This document shows positions 41,918 through 52,962 of a stretch of DNA of 60,000 nt, in pieces. The stretch comes from Strigamia acuminata (lineage: Eukaryota > Arthropoda > Chilopoda > Geophilomorpha > Linotaeniidae), in assembly GCA_949358305.1 (NCBI GenBank), contig OX442322.1:4652001-4712000 (forward strand), written 5' to 3'. Each line of letters begins with the position of its first letter. Within the stretch, counting starts at the first letter, position 1. Position numbers and translations under genes: made by a program. The notes below the pieces were generated by a model that was not told the DNA's origin, did no database searches, and saw nothing but the letters and a program-made list of their open reading frames with translations.

Positions 41918-42215
41918 TGATAAGCAATCACTTTTACAACATGTGTGCATATATATCTTTGCGTATTATCATGTAACTAAGTGTTAGTGTATGTGTTTGG
42001 CCAACGCGAGTGATCGCAATGTTTGTTTACATACAGTGTCTGTATGCTGCCTACAGGTGGCGCTTTTTGCATTGAGGTCATGTGACCAATCAATAAAGAT
42101 CACTTGATGTTTTGGTTCTCACCTGTTAACATGATGTCTCTTTCTTTCACCTGATGTGTTTTTCCAATCCACTACATTTGTCACTATTTGCAGAAGTTTG
42201 CAACACTATTCAACA
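41918..42215 (+). repeat. 5' LTR of CopB-3 (298 bp)
   Basis: TGATAAGC...ATTCAACA; the start is placed by alignment to 36076. It contains AATAAA near 42091. Confidence 0.85.
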
Positions 42216-42784
42216 AGGTTATGGGCCACAAACAACGTGGGAAAAACAGGCAGAGTGAGGAGAAATACCTCAAGTCAACCACAGGTGAAAAAGTGGGCGT
42301 TTCTCCTCAAAATCCAAGATGGCGGCGTCCATGAGGAATGGAATCAACCTGTGCTTATGCCAAGGATCCACGGTTCTACAAGCGATTATTGGTCATCAAG
42401 CGACACAGGATCATTAATTGGGTTCGAACATTATAGAACATTTATTTAATACGTTTATTTTGGCCATTTTCGGACGATTTTCCGAATATCGCGAGGCGCG
42501 ATACGTAACGTCGACGTGGCGTTAATTTTCGCCGAGAAAACAACTCGACGACAAATACGCAAGGACGACGACGCTCGACAACCACACGGGAAGTGTGAAC
42601 GAGCAATAAACGAACGGGAATTGCCAAAAACGAGAAAATTCTCGAAGGAACTGAATTTTTCGAGGCGAAAAAGACGGAAAAACGAGGGAAAATCAACAAT
42701 ACGACGATTTTTCTCAACCGCACGTGAAGTGTGATTCCAGGCTGTCGATACAGAACAAGCATTTAATCTACAGCAGGAAGACAT

Positions 42785-43267
42785 TGTTGTTTTCCAATGC
42801 CAAATAGTCCTCCGTACTCATTACGGATATTTCCTAGTGTTTATCTGCACTAAGCAGCTTTTTGTATTTATTTTGTCTTTATATAATTATTTATCATTGG
42901 GTATAATGCTGCCCACAGCTCAATTGTATTAAGTTGATAATTCTTAACACCAGATGGTGTCATTGTATATTTTCCTCATTCCAAGATGGCTGCTTGCAGG
43001 CTGTGCAAGCATAACCATGTTATCTACACCAAAATGGTCTCAATTTGTAAGTTGTTTTATTTTAGAGTAAACATTTATTATTTTTACATTGTATAGTTGT
43101 CTTTTGCTGCATATAAGCACGTTTTCCACGTGCGGCAGCTTGTATTTGACCTGCCATTAGCGGTATTCACGTGCGCCCGCCATTACGGCCACGCACTTGG
43201 TTTTTCGTGCGTGTTTCACGCTTCCACACAGTCTAATTGACCGTTCTGCGCCTCCTCCTCTGCTACA
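42785..43267 (+). repeat. 5' LTR of CopII (483 bp)
   Basis: TGTTGTTTTCC...CCTCTGCTACA. The last ten bases are the inverted complement of the PBS that follows. Confidence 0.94.
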
Positions 43268-44142
43268 AGTGGTAGCAGAGGGTGGTTGCTATTCTTGCAG
43301 CCCACCGAAACCGCTAATTTTATCGTTATTTTCGCGAAATTCGCGAATTTGCGATAAATTTTCTATTTCCAGATTTCCGCGACGATTTTCGTCTTCAGAA
43401 CGCTCGCGACGACACGCCGACGTTCTCACGCAGTCTGTGCTACCGGCTCCACGATTTGTTATTTAATTTCGCTCGAATTTCCGCGAGTTTTGCGATTTTC
43501 GAAGCGAATTTTGTGTATTTTCAGGTTTTCGCCATTTTCCGACGAGATTCGACGTTGGAAACCCGCTTTACACAGCGTGAACGACGATTTGTTGGATATC
43601 CCGACCTCGTACACCGTGTACGGTCGTTGTCACGACGATTTTCGAATTTTTCGGCGAGAAAAACTACGATTTTCGACGATTTTCGCATTTTAATGCGCAA
43701 CGACGCCATTTTTGCTTTGCAATTATTGGCGCAACGTCTCATCGCACTAATCAAATATTCCTTTTCAGTAGTCGTAATAAGCTTGTTAATTTTAAGATAT
43801 ATTTAAGGTTTTGGGGGCCCTTTAGAATAGTTTTTGCTCTTCTGTTCCAGTCGGAACTACCGCATTAACTCATTCCTAGCCAGTGCTTACCGTGGCCAAC
43901 AGGTATTCCCGCGCCTCCAGGCAGGCGAACGGACCCCTGTGTGTTGGCTGGCTAGGGTTATCTGACCACTTCAGAAGTGGTCGCCCAATTCGATTGATAT
44001 CCGCTTTGACAGTGCTTCGATCAGTGCGCCGTATTTGTGTTGTGCAACGCGATATTGTGCTACGAGACCGTCAAGTGCTCCAATTGTACCATTCTCCATC
44101 CGGTGTGTTTTGCTACGGATAGTTTCGTAACTTCACGTCATC
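43268..44142 (+). other. CopII primer site and leader
   Basis: PBS TGGTAGCAGAGG (43270-43281), complementary to the initiator tRNA-Met 3' end. CCTCTGCTAC (43257-43266) and GTAGCAGAGG (43272-43281) form a 10-bp inverted repeat over the LTR border. The leader holds TTCGCGAAATTCGCGAA (43331-43347), matched in CopI, and pyrimidine-CAG splice-acceptor-like sites. No supported ORF. Confidence 0.8.
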
Positions 44143-47100
44143 ATGTCCAAGTCCGTCGAAGGAAACTCCGGGCGACTTCCCATTCTCAGCGTAGGAAACT
44201 ACGAACTATGGCAGCGCTCAATGCGCATGGTGCTGAGAAGTGAAGAATTGTGGGAACATGTGACGGAAGAAGAAGAGGCAGATTTCCTTAAAACCGCCGG
44301 AGATAAGGAGAAGAAGAAATACAAGCGTCGTAAAGCCAAAGCTTTAGGTTTAATATACTGTTCTATAAGCGAGGCAAAGAAGTCTGCGCTGGATGATTGT
44401 AAAACCCCGAAGGAAGCATGGGACATCTTAGCCAACATTTATGCGCCATCATCTCGTGCGCGACAGGCAGCCATGCGCCGCGAATTTTTGAATTTGCGCC
44501 TGGAGCAGGGCGAAGATATGGCCGACTTCTTAGGACGCGTAGACTATCATGTCCGCCAAATGAAGGATATCGGAGAGATAACTACGCCTGATCATCACGC
44601 TTACCAATACTTGGACTTATTACCTCGTGAATATTCACAAATTTCATTCATGACATATCACTTGCCCAAAGGAGAATTTACACCAAAGAAAGTGTCTGAA
44701 CAATTGCTCGCGGAACATATGCGACTCAAAGCTATGGATTCGCGCGACATAGACAATTCTAAATCTCCACGTGCCTATGCTGGTGAAAAACAGCAACGTG
44801 GGAGAAATCATTCTCGTCCCTCTCGACCGTTATCTTCGGTGCAGTGTTTTAATTGCCAGGAATTTGGCCATTATGCTAATAAATGTTCATTACCGCCGCG
44901 CCGAGATGACAAAAATCAACCGACAGCTTCACTTCAAAGGAAGCCAAGAAGTTCTAGCCGCAAACGCAACAAGAACTCAAACCGTGATGATTCGAGGCCA
45001 AGGGGGAATTCCAGCGCAAGGCGGGAAACGAACTTTTTCGCCAGTGCTCCGCAACAGTTGCCCACAATTCACTTCATGCAATCACATGAATGGATCGTGG
45101 ATTGTGGGGCAACTGATCATGTGTGCCACGTTCAAGCATGGTTTCAGGACTTTGTCAAAGTTGTGCCCTTTAATATCGCATTGGGTCAAGGACATTCCGA
45201 AGTTCTAGGAAAGGGCAAAGTCCAGATTATCTCCATGATTAACAACGTAGAATGTGTCGTAAATCTCCAAGATGTGTTGTATGCGCCAAAATTTGAGGCG
45301 AATTTGATTTCAGTGTCAAAAATGGATAAAACTAAACATCACATCCATATTTGGAATGGAGACGTTTATGTCTACAAATCCGACATTAAGCATCCAATGC
45401 TTCGGCGGCCTTTACTATGTTGACGGCTTGTGCCCACCTTCAACGTTGATATCAACAGTGGATGTGCCTATTGCGCAGTCGACCGCTCCGACCCGAACAT
45501 TAGTCACGACAGAAGAGGATTTCATCCAGTATCCAAGGGCAAAGAAAAAGTCGAAAGATCCTGAACTTTTTACTGATTTTCGGCTCGAATTCCCTCCTTT
45601 GCCAAATGAAATTCCTCCACCTGTACCAATTAAAGTAACCCAGTCCAAGACACCTCCTGTACCTGTTCCTACCAATCCTTTACCTCAAGTCCCATCCTTT
45701 GCCGATACAATAAAGGCAATTCCTACAACTTCCAAACCGAATCCAAAATCGGCGAATCAAAAGAAAGTTGCAGCGCCTACGGTCAAAAAGGATGCGACTG
45801 GGATATGGCACAGCAGATTGGGTCATCTTCATACCAATGCTATGAAACTTTTGGCCGGAAATGAACAAGTTTACGGAGTTACACCGGCAGAAGTGAACAA
45901 AGAACTCTCGTGTAATCATTGCAGAATTGCGAAATCAACGCGCATTTCTCACAAGCCGGATGCGCACCCCATTGCAACCAAGGCTTTAGATCTCCTGCAC
46001 ATGGATGTGTGGGGAGCCTCAAGAACGACTTCCTACGGAGGCGCGCGTTATGTGCTAACGATTATCGACGACGCCACGCGCTACGCCTGGATATTTCCGA
46101 TGGCCCAAAAATCCCAAGTATTTGGATTGTTTAAAGATTACGTCACGCGAATTGAACGAGTGACGGGCAAACGAGTCAAGGCCATCCGAACTGACCGAGG
46201 AGGAGAATTCATATCGAATGAATTTGAACGCTATCTGAAAGAAACTGGAATTCAAGCCCAGCGGACCAATCCCCATAGCCCCGCTATGAATGGCACAGCA
46301 GAACGAATAAATCGCACAATGGCGGATTATACTCGTGCCATTTTAGATGAAACCGGATTACCTAATGAACTTTGGGCGGAATTCGCAGTGACTTTCTCCT
46401 ATATAAAGAACCGGTGCCCTCATTCTCGTCTCAAAAATGAGGTCCCCTATATCCTGTGGCGACGACGTGCCCTTTCGCTTAGACACCTGCGCAAGTTAGG
46501 CTCCAAGTGCTGGGTTCATCACACAGCACCTGGCAGGGACAAGCTCGATCCACGAGCTTAGGAGGGCTACTTGGTTGGATACGCCACCACAACGCGAGGC
46601 TACCGCATCTGGAATCCGACAGACAACAAGGTCATCGAGTCCATTCACGTCCAAATTGATGAACGGCAATCTTATAAGCGCTCTAATCATTATCGAGGTC
46701 CACAGCAACCGTGGATGGGACCAGATCTGGACCAAACGCGTCAATCGTCACAAATTCGTCAACCATTGCGCATTTCACAACCGCAAGTGAGGTTTGAAGA
46801 CGACGGTCTACAATATACTGATTGGCCCAAATTTCCGGATTCAGAGGATGAATGTGATACGGACTATGACTCTGACGATTCGACCCCAGCGGGTGCTCAA
46901 TTCCGGACTCCACCAGCCACTCCAACTCCGGGATCTCCTATTCGAGCTCCTTTGATTACTCCAGTAATAACACCAGTGCCGAATCCAGTTATTACTCCCG
47001 GCAATACACCAAGTCATACACCACCTGGTTCACCTCCGAGTTTTGTAAATGCTCGTCGAGGCTCTCGTGGAAATGCGCCACAAGCTCATCAAGCAGCTCA

Positions 47101-48937
47101 CCATGGTCCACCTCCAACTGGAGCAGCAACTGCGTATAAGTGGCGTTACATTGGTGGAGATACTGTGTGTAGACACTGGAAAAGGGAGGAACATTTGCGC
47201 AAAGTGCAGGAACCCGGCAAATTAAAAACAGATGTCTATTATTTCCCAGAAGCAGGACTCCGATTACGTTCTAGAGGTGACGTTGAGGAATTCTGTCACA
47301 TGAATAACATTCCTTATGATCCTGAACTATTTTATTTTGGCAATATGGAATACGAATTGGAGGATCTTCCATTACCACTTCCTAGAGTGCATTTGTGTCG
47401 CCGTGACCCTACCAGCTATGCAGAGGCTGTGAGATTTCCGGATGCGACAAAATGGCAAGAAGCCATTAATGAAGAATTAGACACTTTTGCAAAAAGAGGC
47501 GTCTATGAAGAGGTCCCTAAACCGGAAAATACAACCATATTAGGGTGTAAGTGGCTCTTCAAACTGAAGGAAGATGCTCTAGGCAAACCAGCCAGATATC
47601 GCGCTAGATTAGTGGCACAGGGCTTTCGCCAAACGTTAGGAGTGGACTACGATGAAGTATTTAGCCCTGTTGTCAACTTTGTTCTCATACGCCTATTCTT
47701 CTGCCTGCTAGTAGTGCTTAAAGGGTGGAAGGACGCGCATTTGGATGTGAAGTGCGCATACCTATACGGTGATCTTGCGCATAAGGTGTATATGCGCATT
47801 CCAGCTGGCGCGACATGTTCGAACCCAAATCATGTATGGCTTTTGATAAAGTCTCTCTATGGACTCCATCAGTCCGGGCGCCAATGATTTGAAAAACTGG
47901 ATCAAACATTGCGCGATTTGGGATTTCGCAGATTACCAGGGTGCAACTGTGTGTACATATACGGAACTTCCGCCGTGATGCTAATATACGTCGATGATAT
48001 AGTACTATTTCACGCGACGGATGGCATCCTGACGCAATTAATTGCTCTTATCAGCACCAAATTCGATGTCGTGAATTTAGGACCAATTACGAAACTCTTA
48101 GGTGTAGAGTTCATTCGTACTCCCAAGGGAATCTTCATCATCCAACGTGCATACATACAGAAGATTCTCAAGAAATTTGAAATTGTCGCCGATAAACTCA
48201 TCAAGGTCCCAGTAACACCAGGAACGACGCTCGTCAAAGGGTCGAAAGAGGACTTGCCAGAATTTCCTTATCGTTCGTTAATTGGCTCTCTTCTCTTCCT
48301 CGCATCGAGGACACGACCTGATATATTATTCTCAGTGATAATGTTGTCACAGTTCAATAATTGCTACAACCACACTCACATCAAGGCGCTCATGCAGGTT
48401 GTGCGCTATGTAGGCAATACTTTGGATTACGCAATTGAACTATCAAATTGTTCCAATGGACAACTATGGGGATATACTGACGCGTCCTGGGCCACCGAAG
48501 TCAGCACTTCTTTGAGTTTCGGCGGGTATATAGCCTATATTGGAAACGTCCCCATCGGATGGAGTTGTCGTAAACAAACCAGCGTGGCGTGCTCAACGAT
48601 GGAAGCGGAGTTTGTCGCCCTCGTTGAGTGCGTCCGTGAGCTTTATTGGCTCGATTACGTCTACAGTTCCGTACCGATGCTGAATAGATCTTCACCACCT
48701 ATAGTGTTCTCCGATGCGCTTTCTTCCATCCAATTCACATCGAATGACGTGGAGAACAGTAAAACGAAACATATCCGAGTGAAATTTCATTGGATTCGGG
48801 AATGGTACACAGCAGGCGCATTTCAATTGCGCAAAGTCCCCGGATCAATGAACGTGGCAGACATTTTTACCAAATGGTTGAGCTCATCTCAACTGCGTCT
48901 CCTGATTTCCCGGATTTTCAATTTCAACCTATCGTGA
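44143..48937 (+). pseudogene. gag-pol: CopII gag-pol polyprotein with a frameshift and two stops
   Basis: ATG 44143 (MSKSVEGNSG). Gag GNYELWQRSM, zinc knuckle CFNCQEFGHYANKC, protease DCGATDH. A frameshift near 45400 (frame 1 to 2), at the site where CopI reads AKERGG, suggests a small deletion. Then come WHSRLGHLHTN, integrase (DLLHMDVWGA, IRTDRGGEF, NGTAERINRT), TAG at 46559-46561 where CopI has Trp, RT (LGCKWLFKLK), TGA at 47885-47887 where CopI has Trp, YVDD at about 47990, and RNase H (ACSTMEAEF, NVADIFTKWL). Two Trp-to-stop changes with nearly identical LTRs hint at a copy dead at or soon after insertion. Confidence 0.93.
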
Positions 48938-49132
48938 CATTCTTAATTTAGTTTTACCCGAATTTTGAGGATCATTGAGTTCCAGTGGGAATTTTCGGGC
49001 TTCCGTAGTGATTAATATAATAGTACCCGGCTCGATGATTCGATTTATTGTTTTTCCTTAATTATTTGAAAATTGTAAAGTTACATATGATATTTTCCCC
49101 ATTTCTGTTTAATTGTGCGGCTATCTGGCATT

Positions 49133-49627
49133 GAAGGGGGAAATTGTTGTTTTCCAATGCCAAATAGTCCTCCGTACTCATTACGGATATTTCCTAGTGT
49201 TTATCTGCACTAAGCAGCTTTTTGTATTTATTTTGTCTTTATATAATTATTTATCATTGGGTATAATGCTGCCCACAGCTCAATTGTATTAAGTTGATAA
49301 TTCTTAACACCAGATGGTGTCATTGTATATTTTCCTCATTCCAAGATGGCTGCTTGCAGGCTGTGCAAGCATAACCATGTTATCTACACCAAAATGGTCT
49401 CAATTTGTAAGTTGTTTTATTTTAGAGTAAACATTTATTATTTTTACATTGTATAGTTGTCTTTTGCTGCATATAAGCACGTTTTCCACGTGCGGCAGCT
49501 TGTATTTGACCTGCCATTAGCGGTATTCACGTGCGCCCGCCATTACGGCCACGCACTTGGTTTTTCGTGCGTGTTTCACGCTTCCACACGGTCTAATTGA
49601 CCGTTCTGCGCCACCTCCTCTGCTACA
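49133..49627 (+). repeat. CopII polypurine tract and 3' LTR
   Basis: GAAGGGGGAAAT (49133-49144), then LTR 49145-49627. Between pol (48937) and the tract lie about 195 bp of 3' untranslated sequence. Confidence 0.92.
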
Positions 49628-49846
49628 GACATCATATTTGAACAATTTATTTCGTTTATTTCGTTTACTATTGTTGAATACCATTGTTAGCTTAGTGTTG
49701 TTACTAGGATACACTAACATAGTATTAAGAGCGAACTAACATCGCAACACTGCACCCAGTTGCGATTACCAGTATTTCAAAGTGTTTTTGAGCAATCTTG
49801 TGTGTGTTTTTGCTGTGTTTCTGGTGTGTTGGACACTAAATTCACA

Positions 49847-51232
49847 ATGGACACGGAAAAACTCGACCGGAAGAATACACTTTTGAATAGGACGAACTAC
49901 GATACGTGGAAACAGCAAATCAAAGTGCTGTTGATGCACCACGGATGTTGGGCCTTCACCGATGGTACACAAGAAGCGCTGGCACCGGGAGCATCTTGGC
50001 GAGATCGCTCGGACTTTCAACTGCGAAAGGGGCGAGCTTTCAGCCTAATTTACTACGCCATTGAGGAGCAATACCACGAATTGCTCAGCGGGACCGAGGA
50101 CGCGAAAACAGCGTGGGACACGCTAAAGACAAACTTTGAACCGGTCTCGAGGGCGAGAATAATACGTCTGTTGGACGAATTCTTCAATCTGAAGTACGAC
50201 CCAGCGACAGAGACGATCGGCGTATTCGCGGCGAAGATACGCAATGCGGCGAAGCGATTAGCCGACGTCAAACACGACTTGGACAATTTGTATCAGGCAT
50301 TCCAGCTCATCCGATACCTGCCACAAGAATACCAGTCAATTGTGCAGAGTATTTATCGATGGGACGATAAGGATTTCACACTGGAAAAGGTTGAAGCGGA
50401 ATTGGTCGCTGAGGAGGGCAGACTCGCGCAACAACGCAGAGATTCGGACCAAGCGCCAATTACGGACGCTTTCAACATGGGAACAAGCACAAAGAGCAAT
50501 GATAATTCGTCTAAATCCCAACAACAGCAAGGGAATAGCAGCCAAAACAACCGAGGCGGACAAAGGGGCGGCAAATCGAATTATCGAGGCGGCAAAAATT
50601 CGCGGAATTTCCGAGGAAATGCGACCGGATCATCACCACGGGGGCCGTGTTTTCGGTGCAATCAACCAGGGCACTGGGCAAGGGATTGCACAGCACAATT
50701 ACCGTCGAATAACAGCCAGAACACAAATACAGCGGAAGAATTGGACACAAACATGTTCGATGTCGGTTTTCTCACCGAGTTGAGCGAAGAAGAGATGTTA
50801 CAGTGCAGCGCAGCCAACAACTGTTGGATCTACGACACCGGGGCCACTGGACATTTCTGCAAAGACAGGAATCAATTCTTCAACTTCAAGGAAACCACAG
50901 GGACAATAAGCCAAGCGGATAAGAAGACTTTAATTCAGATTCAAGGCGTCGGGGACGTTTGCGTGATGTGTTTGGTTGGAAGTGAGACAATTCCAATCAC
51001 ATTGAAGAAAGTTTATTATGCGCCGGACATGCGACGAAATTTGTTGTCGGGACCGTGCATCGACGAAGCACGATGCAAAGTCGCCGTTGGCTCGGGACGG
51101 GTCAAGATATACGATCCTCAGTGGAAGAGACAGCTGATGGAAGGCGTGAAGAAGGATCGTTTGTACTACATCAAGCTAAGCGATCACTTTTACAACATGT
51201 GTGCATATATATCTTTGCGTATTATCATGTAA
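49847..51232 (+). CDS. gag: CopB-3 Gag-protease, truncated before integrase
   Basis: ATG 49847 (MDTEKLDRK), no internal stops. UBN2-type Copia Gag (TNYDTWKQQIKVLL, FEPVSRARIIRLLDEF), Gln/Gly/Arg-rich linker, zinc knuckle C268, C271, H276, C281, protease D330-TGA. Element sequence ends at YYIKLSD (about 51186); the last 16 or so codons and the stop come from the LTR. A full-length CopB protein would continue into integrase and RT, as in CopB-2. It could make particles and depend on other copies for RT (inference). Confidence 0.88.
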   Translation: MDTEKLDRKNTLLNRTNYDTWKQQIKVLLMHHGCWAFTDGTQEALAPGASWRDRSDFQLRKGRAFSLIYYAIEEQYHELLSGTEDAKTAWDTLKTNFEPVSRARIIRLLDEFFNLKYDPATETIGVFAAKIRNAAKRLADVKHDLDNLYQAFQLIRYLPQEYQSIVQSIYRWDDKDFTLEKVEAELVAEEGRLAQQRRDSDQAPITDAFNMGTSTKSNDNSSKSQQQQGNSSQNNRGGQRGGKSNYRGGKNSRNFRGNATGSSPRGPCFRCNQPGHWARDCTAQLPSNNSQNTNTAEELDTNMFDVGFLTELSEEEMLQCSAANNCWIYDTGATGHFCKDRNQFFNFKETTGTISQADKKTLIQIQGVGDVCVMCLVGSETIPITLKKVYYAPDMRRNLLSGPCIDEARCKVAVGSGRVKIYDPQWKRQLMEGVKKDRLYYIKLSDHFYNMCAYISLRIIM

Positions 51233-51471
51233 CTAAGTGTTAGTGTATGTGTTTGGCCAACGCGAGTGATCGCAATGTTTGTTTACATACAGTGTCTGTA
51301 TGCTGCCTACAGGTGGCGCTTTTTGCATTGAGGTCATGTGACCAATCAATAAAGATCACTTGATGTTTTGGTTCTCACCTGTTAACATGATGTCTCTTTC
51401 TTTCACCTGATGTGTTTTTCCAATCCACTACATTTGTCACTATTTGCAGAAGTTTGCAACACTATTCAACA
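51183..51471 (+). repeat. 3' LTR remnant of CopB-3
   Basis: Matches 41927-42215 without a difference I can see, lacking the first nine bases. The junction uses ATCAC microhomology. The polypurine tract is gone. Confidence 0.85.
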
Positions 51472-51552
51472 TTACTGAGGCGAACGTCGACGTTACACCT
51501 GCACAAGATCCCTGTGGCTCGTTCTGGGACGCCGGGATACGACGGTCAAGAC
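51472..51552. other. unassigned 81-bp segment
   Basis: GC-rich and open in more than one frame; no similarity to any other part of the window that I can see. It could be original target DNA or the remnant of another element. Confidence 0.3.
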
Positions 51553-52031
51553 TGTAGGTCGGTAGCAGAGGAAAACGACCAAAACTGCTCAAAATATCGA
51601 GCGAAACGTGACGAAAATGTTCGCAAATGCGTCGCACTACTCGTGCAAACGTGTGGGCGACGTCGAGGTCGGAAAGTAAACGAAACGGCCGCGATATTCG
51701 CTTATATGCCGTGGGAAATAATAAATGAATGCTTAAAAGCATAAAATAAGTTTAATATAACGAAAATACTCACTAATGTAGAGTTTACAGAGTTGAAAAG
51801 GATGGGCGAGAGCCAAAACGATGGTCGCCGCCATCTTGGAAGGTGATAAATGTACAGAAACGACACCTAGTGTCGTGAAGTGGCATTATGGAATTGAAAA
51901 TTCCATAAAGCTTAACAAAAGATTAGAAGCAGCATGATACCTCATGCATAAATACAATAATAGATTGTAAATACTTTGAAATGATATAAACGATCAAATA
52001 TGAATAAATATCGGGGTAAATAAGCGAATAT
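51553..52031 (-). repeat. Copia-type LTR fragment, minus orientation
   Basis: Starts TGTAGGTCGGTAGCAGAGG. The ATGCTTAAAAGCATAAAAT block (51731) and the AACGAAAATACTCA block match, reverse-complemented, the solo LTR at 38407-38973. The other end is unclear. It may be cut at 52032, or it may run to 52371 (AGTACA), where AAGAC repeats the left flank. Confidence 0.6.
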
Positions 52032-52962
52032 TGTTACGTGGCCAACTGGCCAATAATGACCACGTAACGTGTGGTGACCCGACTGGGGTGGGGCACGAAG
52101 AGTTTCTCTCGTGGCCTACATACGGGTAAAAAGGGGGGAGTCGCACGCGCGCCTCCCTTCCCTCAGAGCATTGACATCCAGTCAATGGACGGGCGTCTGC
52201 CCTGGGGGAGTGGGGGAGATTCGTCTTCTCCACCATTGGGTGGCTTTAGTCACCTGTCACCCCCCGCTTTGTGCAAAGGAATTTGCCTTGCACTGAGCGG
52301 GCAGAACCAACACAAAAATCAACCAAGATACACGTAAAAGCCAAACGTCCTACAACGATCAAGCCTAAGTACAAAGACTTCAGGAGTGACCTAGGACAAG
52401 GGACTTCCAACGTGAGTACGATTGATTTGTGTTAACCTCCGCAGAGTAATCTGCGAAATAAGATTACCGCACTATTTTAGCAAGCCAGCTAGAAATAGTA
52501 AACCTACTCCAATTTAGAGAGTTGTGCAGACAAACGGTCGCACAAGCCTAAATTGCAGTAACCACGACGAGCGTTCCCGCCGCTGTGTGTATCGCCGGGA
52601 ACCACCAAGCGTCCGCCGCTGTGTGATCGCCGGACACTTACACAAAACCCTAAAACCTAGACAACAGCCGAAGACCTTTTAGGCATTCACTCGCGCCCGA
52701 CCAGCGTGAGCCCGAAGGACCGACCAGGAAACGTGAGACGAGGACGCCATACATTGCCACGCCGGCCCAAGACGACACCACGTTGCCACGCGGACGCCAT
52801 CTTGGATCCACAGCGACAAAGGACGACCTCGACCAGTTTCCTGCCAACTTCACACACCTTTTCTTTTACTTTTTTATTCCCTTACATATTTTATTCCCTT
52901 TTACCTGTACATTCCCGTATAATAAATACATTTATTATATTTACCTTTTACATTGTTTGTTG
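52032..52962. repeat. LTR-like region of unknown family
   Basis: Starts TGTTACGTGG like the Gyp1 LTR. A 9-bp inverted repeat sits at its start (52033-52041 and 52060-52068). GC-rich, with two tandem stem-loops at 52573-52635 and an AATAAATACATTTATTATA poly-A-type block near 52920. The ORFs in it (for example 52706-53140) show no domain and I do not call them. It is probably the LTR or leader of another element, cut at 52963. Confidence 0.45.

Larger units (their letters stand above)
38001..41920 (+). pseudogene. pol: GypC Pol, with an LTR insertion and one stop
   Basis: Continues gag after UAG: a Gln-rich linker, then protease RMLM-DTGCEQS, split by a solo LTR at 38407-38973 but in frame once the 572 bp (LTR plus one TSD copy) are discounted. 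RT: FLKVDLQQAYQQ and catalytic YQDD. TGA at 39914-39916, between RT palm and thumb, is a nonsense codon. Then RNase H (ALAVDASPVGVGAVLA, DREALSVIFGI, ITDHKPLLGL), integrase (HLGHPGIVAMKRLARAAYWW, CLSCQ, SVDTFSNWIEA, VLSDNGPPF, NEPAERAVQTF). It ends RYNVY, where the last stop (41918-41920) coincides with the CopB-3 LTR start, so the true C-terminus may be lost. Confidence 0.9.
42785..49627 (+). mobile_element. CopII: complete Ty1/Copia element
   Basis: LTRs 42785-43267 and 49145-49627 (483 bp each, about two differences), PBS, leader, gag-pol, polypurine tract. TSD GACAT (42780-42784 and 49628-49632). Related to CopI, with clearly similar gag and pol. Confidence 0.95.
42216..49846 (+). other. 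CopB-3 primer site and leader, split by CopII
   Basis: PBS AGGTTATGGGCC at 42216-42227, complementary to the initiator tRNA-Met anticodon arm. Leader 42228-42784 continues at 49628-49846 after CopII. Motifs such as AGCGAACTAAC and CGCAACACTGCAC are shared with the CopB-1 leader. No supported ORF outside CopII. Confidence 0.8.
41918..51471 (+). mobile_element. CopB-3: pol-deleted Copia element with gag-protease
   Basis: 5' LTR, half-tRNA PBS, leader (split by CopII), intact gag-protease, then a deletion joining the post-protease region to the 3' LTR nine bases inside it. The shared 289 bp of the two LTRs look identical. The flanks (TATAT and TTACT) do not match, so this is not a simple insertion. 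Confidence 0.85.
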
